Below are positions 1 through 7,860 of a stretch of 64,000 nt of DNA, piece by piece. The translations under genes were made by a program, and so were the position numbers. Each line of letters starts with the position of its first letter. The stretch's first letter is position 1. The DNA comes from Isoptericola peretonis (GTDB lineage: Bacteria; Actinomycetota; Actinomycetes; Actinomycetales; Cellulomonadaceae). The notes beneath the pieces were generated by a model, which saw nothing but the letters and a program-made list of their open reading frames with translations, made no database searches and was not told the origin of the DNA. Location of the stretch: positions 247,612 through 311,611 of the forward strand of contig JALQCY010000005.1 of the NCBI GenBank assembly GCA_023241745.1. The letters are read 5' to 3'.

Positions 1-48
1 GTAGCCGGAGGTGGAGCCGAACCTGGCGATGGACATGGCGATGGACAT
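1..48 (-). CDS. N-terminus of an unidentified leftward gene (partial)
   Basis: Reading leftward from base 48, an ATG opens a frame (MSIAMSIARFGSTSGY) that leaves the window at base 1. An AGGAG Shine-Dalgarno sequence at 55-59 sits six bases before this ATG. A second in-frame ATG at 36 restarts the same MSIA peptide, so the exact start is open. Only 16 codons are visible and the product is not recognised. Its promoter must lie in the shared region to its right. Confidence 0.4.
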   Translation of the reverse strand, partial: MSIAMSIARFGSTSGY

Positions 49-269
49 GGAGATCTCCTATGACCCGATGTCTGCTGACCCGATGGTGCGGTGCGGCCGG
101 GTTCGGTGGGAGCGTTCCCATGGCCCCGCGGGTCCCAGGCTCCCGTGTCCGGAGCGGCGCGTCAACAGGGCGGATGCCAGCGTCGTCGTGACGGGATCGT
201 GACGGGATCGTGTCCGTATCGCGAGGCAAGCACCCGGGCGCCGCCGGGCTCGCCCCTACGATGGCAGCC
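49..269. promoter_or_regulatory. Divergent intergenic region with two pairs of direct repeats
   Basis: This non-coding stretch separates the leftward edge gene from the small rightward gene at 270. It holds a 10-bp direct repeat, TGACCCGATG, at 61-70 and 76-85, and a tandem 11-mer, CGTGACGGGAT, at 187-197 and 198-208. A -10-like TACGAT at 257-262 lies seven bases before the ATG at 270. The repeats could bind a regulator, but none can be named. Confidence 0.35.
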
Positions 270-566
270 ATGATCTTCAAGGCCGTGGGGGACGGCCGTC
301 CCTACCCCGACCACGGGCACGTCACCGCCAAGGACTGGGTGGACGTGCCCCCGCGGCAGGTTCGCCTGGACGAGCTCGTCACCACCAAGCGCACGCTGGA
401 CCTCGACCACCTGCTCGCGGAGGACTCCACGTTCTTCGGCGACCTCTTCGCGCACGTCGTGGAGTACCAGGGGGTGCTCTACCTGGAGGACGGGCTGCAC
501 CGCGCCGTGCGCGCGGCCCTGCAGCAGCGGCCCGTGCTCCACGCCCGCGTCCTCGTGCTCCGATGA
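270..566 (+). CDS. Small conserved actinobacterial protein (VapB-family annotation)
   Basis: A 98-residue soluble protein beginning MIFKAVGDGRPYPDHG. It contains the run PPRQVRLDELVTTKRTLDLD and ends with a segment rich in H, R and L. From memory, orthologues just upstream of LytR_C proteins are labelled 'VapB-family antitoxin' in many actinobacteria, but no toxin gene lies beside it, so a toxin-antitoxin role is doubtful. The ATG at 270 is preferred over the ATG at 261, because TACGAT (257-262) would be a -10 hexamer seven bases upstream, which implies a leaderless mRNA. No Shine-Dalgarno sequence is visible. It probably does not share a transcript with the next gene, which has its own -10. 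Confidence 0.7.
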   Translation: MIFKAVGDGRPYPDHGHVTAKDWVDVPPRQVRLDELVTTKRTLDLDHLLAEDSTFFGDLFAHVVEYQGVLYLEDGLHRAVRAALQQRPVLHARVLVLR

Positions 567-614
567 CGGCTCCGAGACCGCGTACGATCCCCCGAACTCA
601 GGTAGTTTCTTCGC

Positions 615-1253
615 GTGACATCACCAGCCCCTGACCCGGTCCGCGAGACGCGCCGCAAGCGCGAGCACGAGCGGCAGGCCGTCGTCTTCGGGCTGATCAT
701 CGTGTTCCTCCTCATCGCCGGGCTGGCGGCGGCCGCGATGTACTCGGGCGCGTTCAGCACCCCCTTCTCCCGGCCCATCTACACGCCGGTGGCCGCGGCG
801 CCGCAGCCCGAGCCGTGCCTGCCCCAGGTGGAGGGGCAGCCCGACGGGGCACTGCCCGTGCCGTACTCGAAGGTCAAGGTGCGCGTCTACAACGCCGCCG
901 ACGGCAGCGAGCCCCTCGCCGACGCGAACGAGGACGTGCTGACCGAGCGCGGCTTCAACGTCGTCGACACCGGCAACTGGCTCGAGAAGCTCGGTCAGTC
1001 GGAGATCCGGGCCGGCACCAAGGGGATCACCCGCGCGTACACGCTCGCGGCGCAGTACCCCGACGCCCGCCTCGTGCTCGACGACCGCACGGGTGCCACC
1101 GTCGACCTCCTGGTCGGGGAGCAGTACAGCCCGCCGCTGAGCCTCGACCGCGTGCTGCTCGACGCGGAGACGCCCATGGAGGACGCCGAGGGCTGCCTGC
1201 CCCCCGACCAGATCGACCCCGTGCCGCAGGAGGTCGCCCCCAAGGAAGGGTGA
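615..1253 (+). CDS. Membrane-anchored LytR C-terminal (LytR_C) domain protein
   Basis: A 212-residue protein with a basic N-terminus, one transmembrane helix at about residues 22-42, a Pro/Ala-rich stretch and an extracytoplasmic LytR_C domain at about 88-170. The domain opens with VKVRVYNAADGSEPLA, the usual 'V.V.NA....G.A' pattern. In mycobacteria a protein of this build (VirR) affects cell-envelope integrity, and similar proteins accompany LCP ligases. No LCP catalytic domain is present, so it is probably an accessory envelope factor. The GTG start at 615 lies six bases after a TAGTTT -10, which suggests a leaderless start. It converges with the permease gene to its right, 15 bases away. 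Confidence 0.8.
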   Translation: MTSPAPDPVRETRRKREHERQAVVFGLIIVFLLIAGLAAAAMYSGAFSTPFSRPIYTPVAAAPQPEPCLPQVEGQPDGALPVPYSKVKVRVYNAADGSEPLADANEDVLTERGFNVVDTGNWLEKLGQSEIRAGTKGITRAYTLAAQYPDARLVLDDRTGATVDLLVGEQYSPPLSLDRVLLDAETPMEDAEGCLPPDQIDPVPQEVAPKEG

Positions 1254-1268
1254 CCCCGCGCGGAGACG

Positions 1269-2573
1269 TCAGTCGGTCTCCGCCCCCACCGGCGCGGACG
1301 CCGGGGAGGCCGGCTCCTGGCTGGTACCGCGCCACCGCGAGATCACCCGCATGCCGTGGAAGATCACCAGCGCGGACGCCGTGCCGAGCGCGATGCCCTC
1401 GAACGTCAGGTCCCCGACCACCCACGTGAAGTTCGCGATGCCGATGATCAGCGGCACGGCGGCCGTGGTGAGGTTCACCGGGTTGCCGAAGTCGACCTTG
1501 CCCTGCACCCAGATGCGCGCGCCGAGGATGCCGATCATGCCGTAGAGCATCGTCGTCGCCCCGCCGAGCACCCCCGCGGGGATGGTCGCGATGAGCGCCC
1601 CGAACTTGGGCGACATCGACAGCAGCAGCGCCGTCGCCGCGGCCACCCAGTACGCGGCCGTCGAGTACACCCGGGTCGCAGCCATGACACCGATGTTCTC
1701 CGCGTACGTCGTGGTGCCTGAGCCGCCGCCGACGCCCGCGAACGTGGTCGCGATGCCGTCGCTGAACAGCGCGCGGCCCGTGAGGTGGTCGAGGTTCTTG
1801 CCCGTCATCGCCGCCACGGACTTCACGTGGCCCACGTTCTCCGCGATCAGCACCAGCACGACGGGCACGAACAGCCCCAGCACCGCCGGGTCGAAGGACG
1901 GGGTGACGAAGTGCGGGAAGCCGAGCCACTGCGCCTTCTCGACGGTGGCGAAGTCGACCTCGCCGCGGACCACCGCGACGACGTACCCGATGATCACGCC
2001 GACGAGGATCGACAACCGGCCGATGATCCCCTTGAACAGCACGCTGACGAGAATGATCGCCGCCAGGGTGATCACCGCGGTGACGGGCGCCAGCTTAAAG
2101 TTGTTCCAGGCCGCCGGCGCGAGGTTGAGGCCGATGAGCGCGACGATCGTGCCGGTCACGATGGGTGGCATGACGACGTCGATCCACCGCGCGCCCGCGA
2201 AGTGGACGAGCAGGCCGATGAGGGCGAGCACAAGGCCCGTGACGAGGATGCCGCCGACCGCCACGGACTCGCCGTGCGACGCCGTCGCCGCGGTGATGGG
2301 CGCGATGAACGCGAAGCTGGAGCCCAGGTAGGAGGGCAGCCGGTTCCGCGTGATCAGCAGGAACAGCGCCGTGCCGATCGCGGAGAAGAACAGCGTGGTC
2401 GCGGGCGAGAAGCCCGTCAGCACCGGCACGATGAACGTGGAGCCGAACATGGCCACCACGTGCTGCATGCCGATGCCGAGGGTGCGCGGCCAGCTCAGCC
2501 GCTCGTCGGGGGCGACGACGTCGCCGGGGGCGACGCGCTTGCCGTCGCCGTGCAGGGTCCAGCCGAGGGTCAT
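1269..2573 (-). CDS. NCS2-family uracil/xanthine permease
   Basis: A 434-residue polytopic membrane protein of normal NCS2 length. Near the N-terminus it carries the QHVVAMFGSTFIVPV motif. Mid-protein it has AENVGHVKSV, whose glutamate binds base in UraA. Next comes a glycine-rich GVGGGSGTTTYAENIGV, which matches the family signature. It is expected to be a proton-linked importer of uracil or xanthine at the cytoplasmic membrane. The ATG at 2573 gives the standard N-terminus. An open frame continues upstream through the repeat array, but it has no start and no homology-like sequence. It is transcribed leftward and is separated from the pectin operon by the hairpin array at 2674-2790, so it needs its own promoter within 2574-2673. 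Confidence 0.88.
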   Translation of the reverse strand: MTLGWTLHGDGKRVAPGDVVAPDERLSWPRTLGIGMQHVVAMFGSTFIVPVLTGFSPATTLFFSAIGTALFLLITRNRLPSYLGSSFAFIAPITAATASHGESVAVGGILVTGLVLALIGLLVHFAGARWIDVVMPPIVTGTIVALIGLNLAPAAWNNFKLAPVTAVITLAAIILVSVLFKGIIGRLSILVGVIIGYVVAVVRGEVDFATVEKAQWLGFPHFVTPSFDPAVLGLFVPVVLVLIAENVGHVKSVAAMTGKNLDHLTGRALFSDGIATTFAGVGGGSGTTTYAENIGVMAATRVYSTAAYWVAAATALLLSMSPKFGALIATIPAGVLGGATTMLYGMIGILGARIWVQGKVDFGNPVNLTTAAVPLIIGIANFTWVVGDLTFEGIALGTASALVIFHGMRVISRWRGTSQEPASPASAPVGAETD

Positions 2574-2673
2574 GGGTGCTCCGTCTGTCAGGCCCGCAAG
2601 CGGGCCGCCGTGCTCACCGCTGCCGCTCGCCCGTGAACGTCCGGTGAAGATTGCCGCCGCACAGCGTACCCAT

Positions 2674-2790
2674 CGCCGAGATAGAGACCCGCCTTCGCCG
2701 AGATAGAGAGGTTCTCTATCTCGGCGAAGGCGGGTCTCTATCTCGGCGAGGCGGGTCTCTATCTCGGCGAGGCGGGTCTCTATCTCGGCG
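2674..2790. repeat. Stop-embedded inverted/direct repeat array A
   Basis: Six perfect copies of the 14-mer CGCCGAGATAGAGA. Two are on the + strand (2674-2687, 2696-2709) and four on the - strand (2713-2726, 2735-2748, 2756-2769, 2777-2790), at a period of 21-22 bases. Bases 2674-2709 and 2713-2748 form a perfect 36-bp inverted repeat with a three-base loop, followed by two more direct units. The copy at 2777-2790 supplies the TAG stop (2780-2782) of the leftward lyase gene, so the array is the 3' end of that operon. Transcription terminator or mRNA-end stabiliser is the likely role. It is not a CRISPR: spacers are only 7-8 bases and unvaried. Confidence 0.9.
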
Positions 2791-5503
2791 GGAGGCGGTG
2801 CCCGACGAGGGCGAGGTTCTGGATCGTGGCGAGGCTGCACTGGGCGGCGTCGTTGGTGGACAGCGTGCGGGCCTCGTCGATCCGCACCAGGGTCTCCGGC
2901 GGCAGCACGGGCACCGGGTGGAAGGCCTCCTCCCCCGTGAACTCGCCGCCACGGAAGTACGAGCGCCACGCGACGTCGGCCAGCCCGTCGTCGCCGAGCC
3001 GCGCGGCGGCGTACGCGGCCAGGCGCGAGTGCGCCTGCTCGAGGTTGGTGCCCGACGGCGCGACGCCGAGCTCGGCCTCCTGCTCGGCGGGGGTGGCGAG
3101 ATACAGGCGGCAGTACTGCAGCCACGCCTCCCGGAACCCCGGGGCGTCGACCAGGCCGGCGTCCACCAGGGACACCAGCTCCGAGCAGATCTCCACCAGC
3201 CCAAAGACGGCGGACAGGTGCGAGACGGTCACCCGGTCGCGGTCGGTGGCGAACCGGCCCGTGTCCAGGTCGTAGAGGGCCTCGCCGGTGAAGAAGCCGT
3301 GCTTCAGCGCGCCGATGTCGGTCATGGTGCCGACCAGGCGGTCGCGGGACCGCTCGTTCCCGGTGACCTCCCAGTCCGCGAGCCACGTGGCGGCCAGGGC
3401 GCTCCAGTCCGTGCCGAGCCCGACGGCGAGGGCGTCGCGGCGCGGCCGGTACGTGGCGGCGTCGGGCCGCACCTTGCGCGTCGGGTCCAGCCCGAGGAAG
3501 TTCCGGTCGGAGTCCCGCAGCTCGAGCATGAGGTCGCGCGTGTGCTCGTCGCCGGTGAGGAAGTAGTGCGGCCGCCGGTAGGCGGGCGTCGAGATGCGCA
3601 CCTGCTTGGCGCTGCACCCCCAGTGCTGCACGTTGTGCCGGCTGCCCAGGCCCTGCCACGGGCCCGCGTGGTAGACGTCGACGTCCCCCGTGTGCCGGGT
3701 CATGCGCTCGGCGAGACGGAAGACGTCGGCCCGGCCAGTGCGCAGGAACGACGTCCACAACCACAGGTCCGGTGACAGCTCGGAGTTGTCCCACGCGTAG
3801 CCGCCGACGTCGTACCGCCACACGTGCCGGTCGGGGTCGTAGGCGTGCATGACGTCGCCGAAGCTCCAGAACCCGTACCAGGACCGCTGGTCCACCTGGC
3901 CCACGTAGAAGTCGAGCATCGTGGCGAGCCGGTCCTCCAGCGCCGCGCGCTCGGGGGTGCCCCGGTCCACGAGGTCCCAGTCGCCGAGGACGGCCGCGTC
4001 GTGCAGCGCCTCGGGCGTCGGCACCAGCTGGGGCCGCGTGGCGGTTCCCGCGGCGAGGCGGGCCAGCGCGGCGGCGTCGGGGGTCGCGGCGAACGCGGTC
4101 ACGGTGAGCTCGTGCGTGCGGCCGATGCCGTGCGCGTCCCCGAAGCCGGGCTCGTAGTCCTCGTACGTGATCTCGAGGGCGTCGAGCTGGTCGTCGTACG
4201 TGTCCTGTCCGAGACCGTCGTGGTAGAAGCGCAGGTCCATCGGCGCGGCGTCGGGCGACCACAGCCACGTGGTGAGCGTGCCGACGTCCGACGACGCGCC
4301 CGCGACGTCGATCCCCGTGGGGTGCGACTGCCAGAAGCCCGTCAGCCCGACGGCGAGGCCGCCGCCCGTGTCCCCCAGATAGCCCAGGCCGTCGGACCGG
4401 GTGCCCTGCGCGACGTCGATCCACGGACGGTCGGGGGCGGTGCGCTTGTGCACGGTGAACCCGTGCGCGCTGAGCTGGCGCAGCGACCAGGCCTCCCAGG
4501 TCGGCACCCACCGCATCCGGCCGGAGACCTGCTCGTCCCACTCGGCGAGCGGCGGGGTGGGGCGGCCCGCCACCTGCGCCGCGCGCACCTCGGCGCCCGG
4601 GTCGCGACGCAGGCCGGTGACACCCTGCACCGCCTCGCGCACGAGCCCGCCGTCCGCGCCGGCGAGGCGCACGTGCCGGTCGTACGGCGCCGCGCGCAGG
4701 GGGACGTCGAACCGCAGGCCGAGCGAGGAGAGGAAGTCGCGCTCCGGGTCGCCGTCCCAGACGAACGAGTGCACCACCCGGAACGTCGGCGCCCCGGCCG
4801 CGAGCACGAGGCGCAGCGTGAACGGCAGCCAGGCGGGCGCGCCGTCCTCCTGGGCCCGGTCGACGTCGCGGTGCGCCCCGGTCACCCGCACCACGGCGCG
4901 CACGGGGCCCGACTGCTCGACGACGACGTCGCGGACCACGCCCACGGACTCACGCCGTGCCGTGTGGTCGGGCTCCGGGCGGTCCTGCCGGCTGGACACG
5001 AGCCGGCCGGCGCGCGCCACCTCCGCCTCGCCGTCCGGAGCGGGCACCCGCACCGACCGCACCACGTCCGGCCCGGAGCGCCCGACCACGACGGTGCACG
5101 CGCCCGTGTCCACGACCACCTCGTCGGCGTGCTCCGTCACCGTCACCGTGGGCCCGGCGGTGGCCGGCGCACCCGGCTCGACGTCCGCGGCCCGCACCAC
5201 GCGGTACGACGCGCTCGGCGGGGCGGCCGCGCCCAGCGCGACGCCGGACCACTTCACGCTGCCGTCCGGCCAGGTCGCCAGCGGCCACGTCTGTGCCGGG
5301 ACGGCGCGGCCCCAGGCGTCGACGACGGCGAGCGCGGAGGAGTCGCGCACGGCTCCCGGGCGGAACGGGACGCCGCAGGTGACGCCGCCGACCGTGAGGT
5401 CCGGCGCGACGTCGTCGAGCCAGCGCAGGGGGACGTCGACCGGGGGCCGGTCGTCGGCGGTGATGGTCGTGGGTTCGGTCCGGACGGCGGGCGCGGTGGT
5501 CAT
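2780..5503 (-). CDS. PL26/YetA-like exo-rhamnogalacturonan lyase family protein
   Basis: A 907-residue protein with no signal peptide. The layout fits the RGLX/YetA family: an N-terminal beta domain to about residue 110, a central beta-sandwich to about 500 and a C-terminal alpha/alpha toroid (about 540-900) rich in aromatic and His residues, for example VQHWGCSAKQ and HYFLTGDEHTRD. Known members cleave rhamnogalacturonan-I oligosaccharides from the end, and B. subtilis yetA sits beside lplABCD as here. A cytoplasmic location fits a protein that trims imported oligosaccharides. The ATG at 5503 overlaps the previous stop (ATGA), so translation is coupled. It is the last gene of the operon; its C-terminus LPPR and TAG stop lie inside repeat array A. 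The family call rests on sequence pattern and context, and catalytic residues were not assigned. Confidence 0.78.
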   Translation of the reverse strand: MTTAPAVRTEPTTITADDRPPVDVPLRWLDDVAPDLTVGGVTCGVPFRPGAVRDSSALAVVDAWGRAVPAQTWPLATWPDGSVKWSGVALGAAAPPSASYRVVRAADVEPGAPATAGPTVTVTEHADEVVVDTGACTVVVGRSGPDVVRSVRVPAPDGEAEVARAGRLVSSRQDRPEPDHTARRESVGVVRDVVVEQSGPVRAVVRVTGAHRDVDRAQEDGAPAWLPFTLRLVLAAGAPTFRVVHSFVWDGDPERDFLSSLGLRFDVPLRAAPYDRHVRLAGADGGLVREAVQGVTGLRRDPGAEVRAAQVAGRPTPPLAEWDEQVSGRMRWVPTWEAWSLRQLSAHGFTVHKRTAPDRPWIDVAQGTRSDGLGYLGDTGGGLAVGLTGFWQSHPTGIDVAGASSDVGTLTTWLWSPDAAPMDLRFYHDGLGQDTYDDQLDALEITYEDYEPGFGDAHGIGRTHELTVTAFAATPDAAALARLAAGTATRPQLVPTPEALHDAAVLGDWDLVDRGTPERAALEDRLATMLDFYVGQVDQRSWYGFWSFGDVMHAYDPDRHVWRYDVGGYAWDNSELSPDLWLWTSFLRTGRADVFRLAERMTRHTGDVDVYHAGPWQGLGSRHNVQHWGCSAKQVRISTPAYRRPHYFLTGDEHTRDLMLELRDSDRNFLGLDPTRKVRPDAATYRPRRDALAVGLGTDWSALAATWLADWEVTGNERSRDRLVGTMTDIGALKHGFFTGEALYDLDTGRFATDRDRVTVSHLSAVFGLVEICSELVSLVDAGLVDAPGFREAWLQYCRLYLATPAEQEAELGVAPSGTNLEQAHSRLAAYAAARLGDDGLADVAWRSYFRGGEFTGEEAFHPVPVLPPETLVRIDEARTLSTNDAAQCSLATIQNLALVGHRLPPR

Positions 5504-6204
5504 GACAGCGGGGTCACCTCGAGGTTGCGGTAGTGGGCGACGAGCGGGGACATCTGCCGGAAGCCGATCCGGCCGGCGCCCAGCGGTGCGTCGTCGTGGA
5601 ACGTGAAGAGGGTGAGGTCGTCGATCGCGAAGGCGACGTCCGCACCGCGCTTGGTGACGCGCACGCGATAGTGGCCGTCCGCGTCGTCGGGGCCGGGCAG
5701 CGGGTCGGCGCCCTGCGCCACGAGCCGGAAGCCGGGGCTCTTGCGCAGGTTGCAGGTGCGGAACCGCTTCTCGGAGGCCCACTTGCGGCGCAGGTAGGAC
5801 ACATGGAGCGTCGAGACGTCGCCCGAGTGGTACTGCGGGTAGTAGCCGGTGCGCCCGGCCAGGGCGGGGTCGAAGAGGTCGCGCCCGTCGGTGCCCGTCG
5901 CGGCGAAGAACAGCATCGCCAGACCGTCGCCTGCCAGAGGCCGGAAGTCCCACGCGACCTCGACGTCCGCACCGAAGACCTCGGGGCACCAGAACGTGAG
6001 GTGCGCGTGGTCGCCGCGTCCGTCGGCGACGAGCGCCGCCTCGTCCGCCGTGCTGCGCAGCTCGAGGCCCGCTCCCAGGGCGTCGCCCGCGACGGTGTGC
6101 CGTACGCCGACCGGCCCCTCGGCGACCCAGCCGGCCAGGTCCTCGGGCGAGGCCAGCGCGTTGCGGTAGGTGCCGGTCACGGTCGGGGCGGCGGGTGCCG
6201 TCAC
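5500..6204 (-). CDS. DUF1961 (YesU-like) family protein
   Basis: A 234-residue soluble protein with a jelly-roll-like pattern of short beta strands. Its sequence (LTFWCPEVFGADVEVAWDF, then a GYYPQYHSGD segment and IGFRQMSP near the end) fits the DUF1961 family. B. subtilis YesU belongs to this family and lies in the yes rhamnogalacturonan operon. Its chemistry is not established to my knowledge; binding or cutting of a pectin side chain is a guess. It starts at GTG 6204, which overlaps the acetylesterase stop (GTGA), and its own stop overlaps the lyase start. No signal peptide is present, so it should act in the cytoplasm on imported oligomers. Confidence 0.75.
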   Translation of the reverse strand: MTAPAAPTVTGTYRNALASPEDLAGWVAEGPVGVRHTVAGDALGAGLELRSTADEAALVADGRGDHAHLTFWCPEVFGADVEVAWDFRPLAGDGLAMLFFAATGTDGRDLFDPALAGRTGYYPQYHSGDVSTLHVSYLRRKWASEKRFRTCNLRKSPGFRLVAQGADPLPGPDDADGHYRVRVTKRGADVAFAIDDLTLFTFHDDAPLGAGRIGFRQMSPLVAHYRNLEVTPLS

Positions 6205-6914
6205 GGCTGCATCACCCAGGCGCCCAGCGGGGCCTCGGCGTCGTGCACGCCGTCGAGCGACGCCAGCGCCTCGGCCACGTACCGCGCGACGGCGCGCGCC
6301 CCCGCCGTCGTGAAGTGCGTGTTGTCCTTGGCGAGGCCGTCGTCCACCGGGAGCCCGGCCTGCGCCGCGGCGCCGTGCGGGAACAGGGCCGCCGACGCGT
6401 CGCGCCCCAGCCAGCCGTAGAGCCAGCGCGTGAACACTGTCAGGTCGAGCACCGGCACGTCCAGGTCGTGGCCGAGCACGCGGACCGCGGCCGGATAGGG
6501 GCCGTGGGACCAGCGCAGCACGCCGCCGTCGTCCTCGTCGGCGAAGAGGCGACGCTCGACGCTCGTGGCCAGCACGGGCCTGGCCACGTTCGCGCGCGCC
6601 TCCGCGACGAACCGCGCGAGCCGGTCGGTGTACCCACCCTCGGCGGCGAGCTCCGCCGGCTCCTTCTGGTCGTTGTGCCCGAACTGGATCACGACCGTGT
6701 CGCCGGGGCGCAGCTCGTCCAGCAGCGCGTCCCAGCGTCCCTCGGCCCGGAACGACGCCGTGGTGGCGCCGCCGATCGCGTGGTTGCGCACCACGTCGTC
6801 CGTGAAGGCGGCGAGCTCGTCGCCCCAGCCCAGCAGAGGGATCTCCGGGTGCCCGCTGGTGCGGCCCTCGTCAGTGGGGGCGACCGTCGAGTCACCCGCG
6901 AGGTGGATCGTCAT
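6201..6914 (-). CDS. SGNH-hydrolase rhamnogalacturonan acetylesterase (YesT/YesY-like)
   Basis: A 237-residue protein with the four SGNH blocks: GDST at residues 7-10 with nucleophile Ser9, Gly in HAIGGATT, GHND at 79-82 with Asn81, and DNTH at 197-200 giving the Asp/His pair. This spacing is that of rhamnogalacturonan acetylesterases, which remove acetyl groups from galacturonate so that lyases can act. It has no signal peptide, so it probably deacetylates imported fragments in the cytoplasm. It starts at ATG 6914, one base from the permease stop (TGA at 6916-6918), and its stop overlaps the next start. Equivalent esterases, YesT and YesY, are in the B. subtilis yes operon. Confidence 0.85.
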   Translation of the reverse strand: MTIHLAGDSTVAPTDEGRTSGHPEIPLLGWGDELAAFTDDVVRNHAIGGATTASFRAEGRWDALLDELRPGDTVVIQFGHNDQKEPAELAAEGGYTDRLARFVAEARANVARPVLATSVERRLFADEDDGGVLRWSHGPYPAAVRVLGHDLDVPVLDLTVFTRWLYGWLGRDASAALFPHGAAAQAGLPVDDGLAKDNTHFTTAGARAVARYVAEALASLDGVHDAEAPLGAWVMQP

Positions 6915-6915
6915 G

Positions 6916-7860
6916 TCAGCCCTTCACGCTCCCGATCAGCATGCCCTTGGCGAAGTGCTTCTGGAGGAACGGGTAGGCCAGCAGCACGGGGATGGTGGCC
7001 ACGATGACCACCGCGAACTTGATGCCCTGCGCGGGCGGGGGGAGCTCGGTGCCCATGTCCTGCGCGGACAGGGACGCCGACGCGGTGACCTGCCGCAGGA
7101 ACATCTGCAGCGTCCACATGTCCTGGTCGTTCAGGTACAGCAGCGGGGACATGTAGTCGTTCCAGATCCCGACGGCGTAGAACAGCGCGAACGTGGCCAG
7201 CACCGGCTTGGACAGCGGCACCACGACGTGCCGCAGGATCTGCAGCTCGTGCGCGCCGTCGATCTTGGCGGACTCCTCCAGCTCCTGGGGCAGCTGCTGG
7301 AAGAAGTTCTTGATGATGATGAGGCTGAACGGGTTGATCGCGGCGGGCAGGATCAGCGCCCAGTACGTGTCGAGCAGCCCGAGCTCCTTGACCACCAGGA
7401 ACGTGGGGATCATGCCGGCGGAGAACACCATCGTGAACACCACGACGGTCATGATGGTGCGCCGGCCGGGCAGCTCGACCTTGGACAGCGGGTACGCCAT
7501 CAGCGCGGTGAGCGCGAGCTGGACCAGCGTGCCGACCAGCGTCACGGCGACGGTCGTGACGAACGCCCGCACGAACGCCGTCGAGGACAGGATCGAGGCG
7601 TAGGAGTCGGTGGTGAACTCGTGCGGCCACAGGAAGAACGGCCGCGTGGTCAGCTCGAGCTCCGTGGCGAAAGAGCCCGCGAGCACGTACAGGAACGGCA
7701 GCAGCGCGAGCAGCCCGACCGCGACCAGCAGGACCACGTTGACGACGTCGAACGCGCGCCCCGCGGGCGTGTTGAACCGCTGGTGCTGGGTGGATGGCCG
7801 GGACGCGCGCCGCGGCGGACGGCCCGCGGGCTGCAGGGCCGGGAGCTGGGTGGTGGCCAT
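6916..7860 (-). CDS. Carbohydrate ABC transporter permease, LplC type
   Basis: A 314-residue inner-membrane permease with six predicted helices. The cytoplasmic EAA loop reads EESAKIDGAHELQILRHVVV, with the conserved G seven residues after the E. The C-terminus KHFAKGMLIGSVKG is typical of LplC/YtcP-type subunits. With the LplB-like partner encoded upstream it should form the channel that imports rhamnogalacturonan oligosaccharides. Its ATG shares one base with the partner's stop (TGATG), which indicates coupled translation. No ATPase gene is present in the operon, so a shared MsmX-like ATPase elsewhere must power it. Confidence 0.9.
   Translation of the reverse strand: MATTQLPALQPAGRPPRRASRPSTQHQRFNTPAGRAFDVVNVVLLVAVGLLALLPFLYVLAGSFATELELTTRPFFLWPHEFTTDSYASILSSTAFVRAFVTTVAVTLVGTLVQLALTALMAYPLSKVELPGRRTIMTVVVFTMVFSAGMIPTFLVVKELGLLDTYWALILPAAINPFSLIIIKNFFQQLPQELEESAKIDGAHELQILRHVVVPLSKPVLATFALFYAVGIWNDYMSPLLYLNDQDMWTLQMFLRQVTASASLSAQDMGTELPPPAQGIKFAVVIVATIPVLLAYPFLQKHFAKGMLIGSVKG

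Noticed and set aside
11..202. A rightward 63-codon frame at the left edge (MEPNLAMDMAMD...)
   Set aside because: No ribosome site and no protein-like pattern after the first 20 codons; the opposite strand has a start with AGGAG at the right distance.
585..608. A degenerate copy of the array B unit (CAGGTAGTTTC) before the LytR_C gene
   Set aside because: Only one partial unit is present, it overlaps a probable -10 hexamer, and no inverted partner lies within range.
2674..2790. A CRISPR array
   Set aside because: Units are inverted relative to one another, gaps are 7-8 bases and nearly identical, and no cas genes are present.
1269..4541. A 1090-codon open frame running from the NCS2 permease through repeat array A and antisense to the lyase gene
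   Set aside because: Only the first 434 codons from ATG 2573 look like protein. The rest is low-complexity Arg/Pro/Ala text of a shadow frame, kept open by high G+C.
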